64,000 bases of DNA. Origin: Oscillibacter sp. GTDB lineage: Bacteria > Bacillota > Clostridia > Oscillospirales > Oscillospiraceae. The first letter of the stretch is position 1. Each line of letters starts with the position of its first letter. A model generated the notes under the pieces. It worked only from the letters and a program-made list of their open reading frames with translations. It did no database searches and had not been told where the DNA came from. Shown piece after piece: positions 28,835 through 39,515 of this stretch. The position numbers were made by a program, and so were the translations under genes. Where the stretch lies: assembly GCA_022795445.1 (NCBI GenBank), contig JAAWGR010000003.1, forward strand, positions 27,230-91,229. Reading direction: 5' to 3'.

Positions 28835-29326
28835 TTATCTATGCAAAAAATACAATACTTCTCTTACATCTTTTCCACCGATAATGGCATCCATAGATAC
28901 GCCCGAATAGATAAATCCGTATTTTTCATAGAATTTTCTTGCTCTGTGATTATCCTCTAAAACCTATAAAAGCACTTTATTAAATCCGGATTGCTTTATT
29001 TCTTCAATACATTTGCCAAGCAATCACCTGCCATATCCTTTTCCAATGTAATCAGGCAGGAACTATATGGAGACAACTTCTCCATAATCGCTATATGTTT
29101 CCCATCTCGATTTGCAAAAACTTGCAGTACCGTTCATTCTCCCATGGTCTATCCAAACAAGACTATTCAAATCGGCCCTATTGATACTGTCAACCCATTG
29201 TCCCTTTGGAATACGATCAAGATAATCTTGAGGAAAAATGCCCTTATATGCGTATTTCCAACTGCTTTCATATAGTTTGCCTATTTCAGGCAGGTTTTCG
29301 TTTTTAGTGATGTATCTAATCTCCAT
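28835..29326 (-). pseudogene. GNAT family N-acetyltransferase pseudogene
   Basis: One frame reads MEIRYITKNENLPEIGKLYESSWKYAYKGIFPQDYLDRIPKGQW...GEVVSI*FLPDYIGKGYGR*LLGKCIEEIKQSGFNKVLL*VLEDNHRARKFYEKYGFIYSGVSMDAIIGGKDVREVLYFLHR*. Confidence 0.85.
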
Positions 29327-29482
29327 TACAATACTCCCACAAACTCCGATTTTCTTTCTGCGCATATCATGGCTCTTTTTCAGCATCAAGCTGCGATTCG
29401 CGAAATCGCCAATGCCTCATCTCATCAACACATAAAGTAAAAGGGAAAAATATTTCGTCATTGCAACGAAATTATGTAGAAT

Positions 29483-29884
29483 TTACTGCAAATCAGAAAT
29501 CCAATACACATATTCTGCTCCGCTTTTGTAAGTTTCTTTACTCCTTACCAGTTTTATCAACCATTGTACTTTGGGATATTGTCTAAGAAAATTCTGTATG
29601 ATAACACCATCTGCTAAAAGGGCGTTTGGTCGGTCTGATGAATCAAAATCATCATCAAATACATTTACTTTCATTCCATTCCATAGCTCAACATCTTTTC
29701 CATCTGAATCATTTACAATATCCGCTTGTGAAAACAAGTAAATGGGGGCGCCATCTTGATCAACGGCGCAAAATTCGTTAAAATCCAGCCAGATCCTAGT
29801 CCTGTCCAGCGGCATGGCAGACCTGCTTTTCTCTTGCTTAGTCCTCATTTTTCCTTTATATCGATACGGATAGACTTGCGCCAT
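29483..29884 (-). CDS. Hypothetical protein
   Basis: MAQVYPYRYKGKMRTKQEKSRSAMPLDRTRIWLDFNEFCAVDQDGAPIYLFSQADIVNDSDGKDVELWNGMKVNVFDDDFD... Confidence 0.6.
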   Translation of the reverse strand: MAQVYPYRYKGKMRTKQEKSRSAMPLDRTRIWLDFNEFCAVDQDGAPIYLFSQADIVNDSDGKDVELWNGMKVNVFDDDFDSSDRPNALLADGVIIQNFLRQYPKVQWLIKLVRSKETYKSGAEYVYWISDLQ

Positions 29885-30049
29885 TTTTATCACCTCGTTT
29901 GCTCTCAGCGGTTCGACGCACTGGATAGGATGCTTACGCAAATCGGCAGAAGGTTCTCCAGCAGGCTAATCCCTTTAGATTTTATACAGCACAATGATAA
30001 ATATAACCTGAAAAACGGAAGCGGCGAACGAAAGTCCGCCGCTCTATCA

Positions 30050-31141
30050 TCACGAATCAATCCCTCTGGAAGTTAGATATTTCTTGACCATCAATGCCAC
30101 CTTAAAAGTGATTGCATCATCAAATTCCCGCAGGTCTAAACCTGTCAACTTCTTAATCTTCTCCAAACGGTACACCAGCGTATTCCGGTGAACGAACAGC
30201 TTTCGGGCTGTCTCCGAAACATTCAGGTTGTTCTCAAAAAACCGGTGAATTGTAAAAAGTGTTTCCTTGTCCAGTGCATCGATGGGATTCTTCTTGAAAA
30301 CTTCCTGGAGGAACATCTCGCACAAGGTCGTCGGCAACTGGTAAATCAGTCGGCCAATGCCCAGGTTTTCATAATTGATTACATACTTCTCTGTATCAAA
30401 AACCTTGCCAACATCAATCGAAATCTGTGCCTCTTTATAGGACTTCGCCAAGTCCCGCAGGTGCATAGCAATCGTGCCAATACCCACCACAACGGTACTT
30501 TCACTGCCAGAGCGCAGGCTCTCCTCAATGGAAGCGGCAATCTTGTTCAGTTCCTTGAACCCCGCCCCATCCGGCATTTGACGGACCAGGACAACATCCC
30601 CTTCGCCAACATTCAAAACGAAATCATTCTGCCGGTCAGGGTACATAGACTGGATCACATCCGTCGGTACAGATTCCCCTTTCCGCAGGGAACGCACCAC
30701 AAAAACACCACGGGGCAAATCGGCGGTCACCCGCAGTTCTTTTGCCCGCATGTAGATATCGCCCAACATGATATTGTCTGAAATGATATCTTTAATGAAA
30801 GACCCACGGTCGTGTTTTTCCTCATAATAGGATTTCGCAGCGTTGAGGGCCACCGTAGCCACGGAACAAACCGCTTTGCTCACATCGTTCTCCCCAAAGG
30901 CAAAGGCTGCATAATCGAACTGGTTGCCCCAGCCGTTGAGGGCTTTGAAGGTCTTTCCATCGTAGGAGATCAGCGCGCCGGCGGCATTATTGACGACCAA
31001 AACATACTCCGTCCACCGTTGCCCGATCAGGGACAGCTCGCTGCACGCGATCACGATTCCCTCTCCGTCAATCACGCCGATGGTTCGGTCCGTATTTTCT
31101 TTTAGCTGCAGCACCACATTTTGATAAATTCTCCCAGACAT
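30050..31141 (-). CDS. CdaR/PucR-type transcriptional regulator (sugar diacid recognition-like)
   Basis: N-terminal CdaR-like sensor; C-terminal RFFENNLNVSETARKLFVHRNTLVYRLEKIKKLTGLDLREFDDAITFKVALMVKKY HTH. Confidence 0.9.
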   Translation of the reverse strand: MSGRIYQNVVLQLKENTDRTIGVIDGEGIVIACSELSLIGQRWTEYVLVVNNAAGALISYDGKTFKALNGWGNQFDYAAFAFGENDVSKAVCSVATVALNAAKSYYEEKHDRGSFIKDIISDNIMLGDIYMRAKELRVTADLPRGVFVVRSLRKGESVPTDVIQSMYPDRQNDFVLNVGEGDVVLVRQMPDGAGFKELNKIAASIEESLRSGSESTVVVGIGTIAMHLRDLAKSYKEAQISIDVGKVFDTEKYVINYENLGIGRLIYQLPTTLCEMFLQEVFKKNPIDALDKETLFTIHRFFENNLNVSETARKLFVHRNTLVYRLEKIKKLTGLDLREFDDAITFKVALMVKKYLTSRGIDS

Positions 31142-31296
31142 GGGCCGTCCTCCTCACCTAAAATCATCGGGGAAGCATTGTGCAATTTGCCAACAATCAC
31201 ATTATATCGTCATTTTCGCCAAAAAGCAAGATGTTTTTTCTTTTTTCCACAAAAAAGCTCTTTCCTTTTTGGTGAGAATTCGTTTTTTTCTGCGAA

Positions 31297-32019
31297 CTAT
31301 ACAAGTTTCCTCAGGTTTTCTACCTCTTTCCCTGTTAAAAAACGGAAACTCCCGCGAGACAGTGTACGATCCAGCTCCAAACCCGCCATCTGTATGCGTT
31401 CTAAATACAGCACCGGCTTCCCCCGCGCTGCCAGCATTCTCTTTATCTGATGAAACTTCCCTTCCCGTAAGGTCACGAGGGCCTCGCTCTCCTCCCCTGC
31501 CTTGAGGATTTCCAGCCCAGCGGGTTGACATTGCAGTCCGTCTGCCAAAGACATCCCCTCTGCAAAAGCTGCACAATCCACCGCATCCAGCCGGCCCGCC
31601 ACCCGAGTGTAGTACACTTTATCCACATGCCGCCGTGGCGAAAGCAGCGCATGGGCCAGAATGCCCTCGTTCGTAAGCAAGAGCAGTCCTTCTGTGTCCT
31701 TATCCAGCCGTCCAACTGGAAACAGGTTCCGACGCTGTAATTCCTCGGGCAAAAGATCCAGGACCGTTGCATCCCTGCCATCCTCTGTGGCAGAGAGGTA
31801 TCCAGCGGGTTTGTTCAGCATCACCCATATAAACGCTTGGTATTCTAGCCGCTCACCCTTTACGATAATCTTAGCGGTATCCGGGTCCGCTTTTTCATCA
31901 GCAGAACGGACCAAGACACCATCTACCACAATCTGTCCATGCCGGGCCAATTCTCCCGCCTCCCGACGGGACCACTTGCCTGTAGACGCGAGAATCTTGT
32001 CCAAACGCTGCTTCGCCAT
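31297..32019 (-). CDS. RsuA-family 16S rRNA pseudouridine synthase
   Basis: RLDKILASTGKWSRREAGELARHGQIVVDG S4 domain; NLFPVGRLDKDTEGLLLLTNEG. Confidence 0.92.
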   Translation of the reverse strand: MAKQRLDKILASTGKWSRREAGELARHGQIVVDGVLVRSADEKADPDTAKIIVKGERLEYQAFIWVMLNKPAGYLSATEDGRDATVLDLLPEELQRRNLFPVGRLDKDTEGLLLLTNEGILAHALLSPRRHVDKVYYTRVAGRLDAVDCAAFAEGMSLADGLQCQPAGLEILKAGEESEALVTLREGKFHQIKRMLAARGKPVLYLERIQMAGLELDRTLSRGSFRFLTGKEVENLRKLV

Positions 32020-32116
32020 ATTTCAGCGCCTCCCTCTCCATTAAAACATGTGCTTCTTAGTAATTTTATCATAAATCTCCTGAAAAATGAATAGGAACTG
32101 TCAGGAGGGATTTGTT

Positions 32117-32584
32117 ATGATGATTTGGACAGCCAAGTTTTCAAGGAAAAAAGCCGTTGCCGCCGTGATCTTCATGGGCGTCGTTATGGCAGCACTGATC
32201 ATTCTCATGGGGCGCACGCCAACCGAAGAAGAGCCTGCACTTCCACAGCTTACCACCAATGCCGAACGGGTCGCCTACCTTCAGTCGCTGGGATGGAACA
32301 TCGCCCCAGAACCTATTGAAACCCTGCAATTTCTTCTTCCAGACACACTTGAGGAGCCCTATCTCACTTATAACGCTTTGCAGCTTGACCAGGGCTTCGA
32401 CCTCTCTGTCTGCTGTGGAAAGCAAGTCTCCCGTTATACCTATGCTGTCACAAATTACCCAAACCGCAGCGACGGCATCCAGGCAAATCTTTATATCTGC
32501 GAAGACTACCCTGTCGCAGGCGATATCTTCTGCACGGGTGTTGACGGTTTTCAGGACACACTGGCATTTCCTGTGCAAGAATAA
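32117..32584 (+). CDS. DUF4830-like membrane-anchored protein
   Basis: N-terminal TM; TTNAERVAYLQSLGWNIAPEPIETLQFLLPDTLEEPYLTYNALQLDQGFDLSVCCGKQVSRYTYAVTNYP. Confidence 0.75.
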   Translation: MMIWTAKFSRKKAVAAVIFMGVVMAALIILMGRTPTEEEPALPQLTTNAERVAYLQSLGWNIAPEPIETLQFLLPDTLEEPYLTYNALQLDQGFDLSVCCGKQVSRYTYAVTNYPNRSDGIQANLYICEDYPVAGDIFCTGVDGFQDTLAFPVQE

Positions 32585-32597
32585 TCTCAGGTATAAC

Positions 32598-32633
32598 AAA
32601 AAAGGACTGCCGCAAAAGCGGCAGCCCTTTTTT
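32598..32633. terminator. Bidirectional terminator between DUF4830-like gene and tuf
   Basis: AAAAAAGGaCTGCCGC-aaaa-GCGGCAGcCCTTTTTT. Confidence 0.85.
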
Positions 32634-32639
32634 AGCGAA

Positions 32640-33842
<1,203 letters not shown>

Positions 33843-33968
33843 TTGAAAATCCTCCTACAAATTCAGAAAATCCATTTGCAGCAACGTGAAATCCTTCAGC
33901 ATTGCTTTATTCTACCGTATATCGCCTGGAAAATCAATCCCTTTTTGGATTTTTCCACAGCTGTATTT

Positions 33969-36074
33969 TTAGTTTTGGGACTTAACCCGCGTTTCTACGA
34001 TCTTTTCCGCGATGCTCTTGGGAATCTCCTCATAGCTGTGAGGCTCCATAGAGTACTGGCCGCGACCTTGTGTGCTGGAACGCAGGTCAGTGGCATAGCC
34101 AAACATACTGGCAAGCGGCACCAACGCGTCTACCTGCTGAGCGCCAGGACGAGCCTCCTGACCCTGGATCTGGCCGCGGCGGGCAGTCAGGTCGCCGATA
34201 ACGGTACCCAAGTATTCATCCGGAACGATGACGGAAACCTTCATGATTGGCTCCAGGAGGGTTGCGCCAGCTTTACGGCAGGCATCCTTGAAAGCCATAG
34301 AACCGGCAATCTTGAACGCCATTTCCGAAGAGTCAACCTCATGATAAGAACCGTCGTACAACGTAACCTTTACATCCACCACAGGGAAACCAGCCATAAC
34401 GCCAGCGTTCATCGCGCCCTGAATACCCGCGTCGACCGCAGGAATATACTCCTTGGGAATCGCGCCGCCCACAATGGCGTTAACAAACTCGTAGCCCTTG
34501 CCGGACTCGTTGGGCTCCACACGGATCTTGACGTGGCCATACTGGCCCTTGCCGCCGGACTGGCGGGCATATTTGGTATCCTGCTCCACCTGCTTTTTGA
34601 TGGTCTCCTTATAGGCAACCTGCGGGGCGCCTACGTTGGCTTCCACCTTGAACTCACGAAGCAGACGGTCGACGATAATCTCCAGATGCAGCTCGCCCAT
34701 GCCAGCAATGATGGTCTGGCCGGTTTCCTCGTCGGTATAGGTCTTGAAGGTGGGGTCTTCCTCAGCCAGCTTGATCAAGCCCATGGTCATCTTTTCCTGG
34801 CCGGCCTTCGTCTTCGGCTCGATGGCCACACGGATAACTGGGTCCGGGAATTCCATGGATTCCAGGATGATCGGGGCTTTTTCATCGCAGAGGGTATCGC
34901 CGGTAGTGGTATTCTTCAGGCCGACAGCGGCTTCGATGTCGCCGGAATAGACCTCTTCAATATCCTCGCGGTGGTTGGCGTGCATCTGCAAAATACGGCC
35001 CACACGTTCTTTGACGCCCTTGGTGCTGTTCAGCACAGTGGAGCCGGTTTTGAGGTGGCCGGAATAAACCCGGAAGAAGCTCAAGCGGCCCACATAGGGG
35101 TCGGTCATGATCTTGAACGCCAGGGCAGAGAACGGCGCATTGTCGTCCGCAGGACGCTCGTCCTCCTCGTCCGTCTTGGGATTCACGCCTTTGATGGCGG
35201 GAATGTCCAAAGGAGAAGGCATATAGTCTACAATGGCGTCCAGCATCTTCTGCACGCCCTTATTCTTGTAGGACGTACCGCAGGTGATCGGGACCATCTC
35301 GTTAGCGATGGTTGCCTTACGGATAGCGGCACGGATTTTCTCCTGGGGCACTTCCTCGCCCTCCAGATACAGCTCGGCGATCTCGTCATCGAACATGGAC
35401 ACCGCATCCATCAGCTTCTCATGATACTCATTCGCGAGGTCCGCCATGTCGGCAGGAATCTCCTCCACACGCATATCCTTGCCCAAGTCATCATAATAGA
35501 TGTCCGCATTCATCTCAATCAAGTCGACGATGCCCTTGAAGGTATCCTCGCTGCCAATTGGGAGCTGGATGGGCACAGCGTTGCACTTGAGGCGCTCCTC
35601 CACCATACGGAGGACGTTGTAGAAATCCGCGCCCATGATGTCCATCTTATTGACGTAAATCATGCGGGGGACCTTGTAGTTATCGGCCTGGCGCCAGACC
35701 GTCTCGGACTGGGGCTCCACGCCGCCCTTGGCGCACAGAACGGTTACCGAACCGTCCAGCACACGGAGGGAACGTTCGACTTCCACGGTAAAATCCACGT
35801 GGCCCGGGGTGTCGATGATGTTAATACGGGTGGGCTTGAACTGATTCTTGGAACCAGACCAGTAACACGTTGTGGCGGCGGACGTAATGGTGATGCCCCG
35901 TTCCTGTTCCTGGGCCATCCAGTCCATGGTGGCGGTACCGTCGTGGGTCTCGCCAATCTTATAGTTCACGCCGGTGTAGAACAAAATACGTTCCGTAGTC
36001 GTTGTCTTGCCTGCATCGATGTGAGCCATAATGCCGATGTTTCTGGTGTTTTCAAGCGAAGTTTTTCTCGGCAT
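33969..36074 (-). CDS. fusA: Elongation factor G
   Basis: [35 protein letters not shown]; full-length 701 aa EF-G. Confidence 0.98.
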   Translation of the reverse strand: MPRKTSLENTRNIGIMAHIDAGKTTTTERILFYTGVNYKIGETHDGTATMDWMAQEQERGITITSAATTCYWSGSKNQFKPTRINIIDTPGHVDFTVEVERSLRVLDGSVTVLCAKGGVEPQSETVWRQADNYKVPRMIYVNKMDIMGADFYNVLRMVEERLKCNAVPIQLPIGSEDTFKGIVDLIEMNADIYYDDLGKDMRVEEIPADMADLANEYHEKLMDAVSMFDDEIAELYLEGEEVPQEKIRAAIRKATIANEMVPITCGTSYKNKGVQKMLDAIVDYMPSPLDIPAIKGVNPKTDEEDERPADDNAPFSALAFKIMTDPYVGRLSFFRVYSGHLKTGSTVLNSTKGVKERVGRILQMHANHREDIEEVYSGDIEAAVGLKNTTTGDTLCDEKAPIILESMEFPDPVIRVAIEPKTKAGQEKMTMGLIKLAEEDPTFKTYTDEETGQTIIAGMGELHLEIIVDRLLREFKVEANVGAPQVAYKETIKKQVEQDTKYARQSGGKGQYGHVKIRVEPNESGKGYEFVNAIVGGAIPKEYIPAVDAGIQGAMNAGVMAGFPVVDVKVTLYDGSYHEVDSSEMAFKIAGSMAFKDACRKAGATLLEPIMKVSVIVPDEYLGTVIGDLTARRGQIQGQEARPGAQQVDALVPLASMFGYATDLRSSTQGRGQYSMEPHSYEEIPKSIAEKIVETRVKSQN

Positions 36075-36089
36075 ACTTGTTCTCCTAAC

Positions 36090-36560
36090 TTACCAGCGGA
36101 AATGCGCGAAGGCTTTGTTGGCTTCCGCCTGCTTGTGCACGTCCTCGCGCTTTTTCACCGCAGCGCCGGTGTTGTTGGCGGCGTCCATGATCTCGCTGGC
36201 AAGGCGTTCAGCCATGGTACGCTCGCCCCGGGCACGGGAATAGTTGGTCAGCCAGCGCAGGCCGAGGGTCGTGCGGCGGGCGGGGCGGACCTCCATGGGG
36301 ACTTGATAGTTGGCGCCGCCCACACGGCGGGCCTTGACTTCCAGGGTAGGCATAATATTTTCCATTGCCTGGGTGAAAACCTCGACGGGGTCCTTGCCGG
36401 TCTTCTCTTTGATCTGGTCAAAGGCGCCGTAGACCACCTTCTGTGCCACGCCCTTCTTGCCGTCCAGCATGACGTTGTTGATCAGCCGGGTCACCAGGAC
36501 GGAACCGTACATAGGGTCGGGCAGGATTTCTCTTTTGGGAACATTACCTCTTCTGGGCAC
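36090..36560 (-). CDS. rpsG: 30S ribosomal protein S7 (probable GTG start)
   Basis: (M)[55 protein letters not shown]. Confidence 0.96.
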   Translation of the reverse strand: MPRRGNVPKREILPDPMYGSVLVTRLINNVMLDGKKGVAQKVVYGAFDQIKEKTGKDPVEVFTQAMENIMPTLEVKARRVGGANYQVPMEVRPARRTTLGLRWLTNYSRARGERTMAERLASEIMDAANNTGAAVKKREDVHKQAEANKAFAHFRW

Positions 36561-36683
36561 TATGCTTCCCTCCTTCATAATTACTCTATGATCTCATAGG
36601 TACTCGAAAGGCACAATCCGCCTTCCGTGGATGCCTGCCGAAGGGGTAAACGCTCACGCACCTCCCCGCACGGGGGATGCGGC

Positions 36684-36712
36684 GTCCGCAAGCGGCGAAA
36701 CCGTTCGCGGAC
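36684..36712 (-). promoter_or_regulatory. Stable hairpin in the rpsL-rpsG intercistronic region (candidate regulatory RNA element)
   Basis: GTCCGC-aAGCGG-cgaaa-CCGTTc-GCGGAC stem (one mismatch, one G-U) within the gap between rpsL and rpsG. Confidence 0.45.
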
Positions 36713-36757
36713 ATTTATATATAAACCTGTTCGGCAAAGCGTTCGGGGAATTGGTTT

Positions 36758-37174
36758 TTACTTGGACTTCGGCCGCTTGGCGCCGTACTTGGAACGGCTC
36801 TGCATCCGGCCAGAAACGCCCTGGGTGTCCAGCACGCCGCGGATGATGTGGTAGCGCACGCCGGGGAGGTCCTTGACACGGCCGCCGCGGATCATGACCA
36901 CGGAGTGCTCCTGGAGGGAATGGCCGACGCCAGGGATATAGGCGGTGACCTCATAGCCGTTGGTCAGGCGCACACGGGCGATTTTCCGAAGGGCGGAGTT
37001 GGGCTTCTTGGGGGTAGCGGTACGAACGGCGGTGCAGACGCCTCTCTTTTGAGGGGAAGACTGATTGGTCGTTCTGGCTTTCAGGGTGTTGAGTCCAAAC
37101 TGCAAAGCGGGAGAGGTAGACTTATAAGTCGCCTGTTCCCTGCCCTTACGGACCAGCTGGTTAAAGGTAGGCAT
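36758..37174 (-). CDS. rpsL: 30S ribosomal protein S12
   Basis: [25 protein letters not shown]...[58 protein letters not shown]. Confidence 0.98.
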   Translation of the reverse strand: MPTFNQLVRKGREQATYKSTSPALQFGLNTLKARTTNQSSPQKRGVCTAVRTATPKKPNSALRKIARVRLTNGYEVTAYIPGVGHSLQEHSVVMIRGGRVKDLPGVRYHIIRGVLDTQGVSGRMQSRSKYGAKRPKSK

Positions 37175-37255
37175 TGAATTTCTCCTTTCTTTCATATTTT
37201 TGTAATTTATTTTTTACGGAAAGCCAGTTGGCTATTCCGAAAAAACCAAAAAATA

Positions 37256-37498
37256 TCAGCGCAGCAAAACAGCCACAGAGGCTCCCACCGCTACGCGGCA
37301 GGCCGTGCCGATCTGGGCCATGGTACAGCCAGTTTCCACTGGGATTTCAGCTCTTGCGCACTCGGCGGCCAAGGGTTCGGTGATTGCCCGGTCAGCATCG
37401 CAGGCGAGGTAGACGCGCTTGGCGCGGCCCTCACGGATGGCCTTACGGGACTGTTTCACACCGGCTACCCGTTTTCCAGAGGCAAGCTCCGACAGCAT
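37256..37498 (-). CDS. L7Ae/L30e/S12e/Gadd45-family ribosomal protein (YbxF/RplGB-like)
   Basis: MLSELASGKRVAGVKQSRKAIREGRAKRVYLACDADRAITEPLAAECARAEIPV; immediately upstream of rpsL. Confidence 0.88.
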   Translation of the reverse strand: MLSELASGKRVAGVKQSRKAIREGRAKRVYLACDADRAITEPLAAECARAEIPVETGCTMAQIGTACRVAVGASVAVLLR

Positions 37499-37605
37499 AG
37501 GGAATGCCTCCTTCCACAATTGGCACAACACAGTTTTCCATCCATAGGGCGCATAAAAATCTGCACACACAGCAAAATTCGCGGTATCCACCCACGCAGT
37601 TCGGT

Positions 37606-37634
37606 ATTATAGCACTTGTTTTCTCGTCCGTCAA
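37606..37634 (-). promoter_or_regulatory. Sigma-A promoter TTGACG-N17-TATAAT of the L7Ae-rpsL-rpsG-fusA(-tuf) operon
   Basis: Minus -35 37634-37629, -10 37611-37606. Confidence 0.8.
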
Positions 37635-37766
37635 GCATTTTTAACAAATTGATGGTAATTTTCCCACTTTCAGAAAAATTTTGCCAGAGATGCGTATTCC
37701 AGTGAGAATCCATGATACAAACTGCCTATTTTGCGGGCAATGCAGTCATCCGGATACATTTTATAA

Positions 37767-38609
37767 TTAGAACACGGGCGGCCACAGGAAACCGATCAAG
37801 GCTAGGATGGCAAAATGAGCGGGATAAAAGGAATACATGAAATATTGGAAGCCCTTGCCTGCCCGGCCCTTCTCACCGTTGTAGGATAACGTGACCAGCA
37901 TTCCAAAATAGTTGCCTGCGGTGTTTAAAAGGCAGTTTATGAGAGCACCGCTAAACATTTCCGTACCCACGCTTTCCAAAACCCACAAAATCAGGCCATA
38001 ACGGGATACCATCACGGCAGGAATGAACAAGAGTGTTTTCTGCCAGCGGGGACAGTTCCGGCTTACGTAGTAAACAAATATTAGGATAATATAGCCCTTT
38101 CCTCCCTCAAAGTTCAGCTGATATCCCAGCCAACTTGCAGCTGCAACCACTATTGGACTTAGAAGAACAAGTTTTGGGTTCCGGCGTTTCAGCTTTTCGT
38201 GAACGACTAGAACGATTAGGCCAAGAGCCAAAGTAAAGAGAATATTCAGGCCGGTTTCCCGCCAATCGCCTTCAAGGCCATAGATATGCTGTTCTGCTAG
38301 ATCGAATAATGTATATGGTATCTGCGCAATAAGTGCTGTTACGAAAATCCGCCGCAGATAGCGCCAGACGTTGGAGGTGTGGAGAAAGCCCAGAGTGATG
38401 CAGTAGAGGAAAATTGGCGCGGCCAAGCGTCCGATTAACATTAAATAACTGGGTAGGTCATTCAAAAGCCAATCCGCCGGACCATTCCAGCCGCAGCTCC
38501 AAAAGAAGTCTGCAAGCGGTCCAAAGATATAGTACAGCGGAAAGATTCGGACAACATGGTCGAAAACCATGCAGACCACGGCAAAGATTTTGAGTTGTCG
38601 GTAATTCAT
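37767..38609 (-). CDS. TraX family membrane protein
   Basis: MNYRQLKIFAVVCMVFDHVVRIFPLYYIF...LMLIGRLAAPIFLYCITLGFLHTSNVWRYLRRIFVTALIAQIPYTLFD. Confidence 0.85.
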   Translation of the reverse strand: MNYRQLKIFAVVCMVFDHVVRIFPLYYIFGPLADFFWSCGWNGPADWLLNDLPSYLMLIGRLAAPIFLYCITLGFLHTSNVWRYLRRIFVTALIAQIPYTLFDLAEQHIYGLEGDWRETGLNILFTLALGLIVLVVHEKLKRRNPKLVLLSPIVVAAASWLGYQLNFEGGKGYIILIFVYYVSRNCPRWQKTLLFIPAVMVSRYGLILWVLESVGTEMFSGALINCLLNTAGNYFGMLVTLSYNGEKGRAGKGFQYFMYSFYPAHFAILALIGFLWPPVF

Positions 38610-38723
38610 CGAAAAAATCCTCCTTCTCCCTTTGCAAAGGGATTATCTGCCAAACAGTATACAGAGGATTTCTTACAAAAAAGTCGACAAATTCCTTACA
38701 AATTTCTTACGATTCCCGCAATA

Positions 38724-39287
38724 TTACTCCGTGAACCGCTCACAGTCGCGCTTGATTTGTTTCGCGTAGCGGTCCGCCTCCGAGAAGACGCAGCCGCAGT
38801 ATTTTTGCATATAAAAGCCCAACTCCCTGGCCTTCTGGTTTCCGGCACGGAAGTTTGACCGAAAATCCCGATAGAGAAACTCCACGCGATACTGCTCTGC
38901 ATAACGCTTTGCCGCCGCGGCAATCCCGTCATGGTCCTGGTACAAACTCGCCAGCAGCGTTGTTGTAAATGCGGCAAATCCATGCTCTGCCGCGTATCGC
39001 GCAGTTCCCTCCAAACGGTGCTCATAACAGTATTTGCACCGGTGGTCAATGTCATTTGCCACTTGACAAACAAACTCCCGCAGTCCATAATCCTCCCGGA
39101 CACGTACCTCCATCCCAATCGACGGCGCATACTCCAGCAGACAGTCCCGCCGGGCCTGGTATTCCTTCCACGGGTGGATGTTTGGATTGTACCAAAACGC
39201 GGTCGGCTCGATCCCCTCCCCCCGCAGCGGCTCAATACAGCTCAAGGAACATGGTGCGCAGCAGCAGTGCAGCAAAACATTCTCCAT
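38724..39287 (-). CDS. queH: Epoxyqueuosine reductase QueH
   Basis: MENVLLHCCCAPCSLSCIEPLRGEGIEPTAFWYNPNIHPWKEYQARRDCLLEYA...HRCKYCYEHRLEGTA; QueH CC motifs. Confidence 0.92.
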   Translation of the reverse strand: MENVLLHCCCAPCSLSCIEPLRGEGIEPTAFWYNPNIHPWKEYQARRDCLLEYAPSIGMEVRVREDYGLREFVCQVANDIDHRCKYCYEHRLEGTARYAAEHGFAAFTTTLLASLYQDHDGIAAAAKRYAEQYRVEFLYRDFRSNFRAGNQKARELGFYMQKYCGCVFSEADRYAKQIKRDCERFTE

Positions 39288-39515
39288 CTTTCATACTCCC
39301 TTTTTACGAAAAATCCAGTTCTGAACAGAAATAGTATAGCATAGGAGAAAGAAAAGGCCAAGCCTTACAGCGCCTAGTTTTTTAACAAATTCTTTACAGC
39401 GTTTCTAGTTTTTCGCGATTGCACATTTTGTTGAAAAAGTGTATGATACCATAGAATGTGGCAGCTTCGGGCCATACCGTCTATATGTGGCCCATTTTCA
39501 AAGGAGGACGCAACA

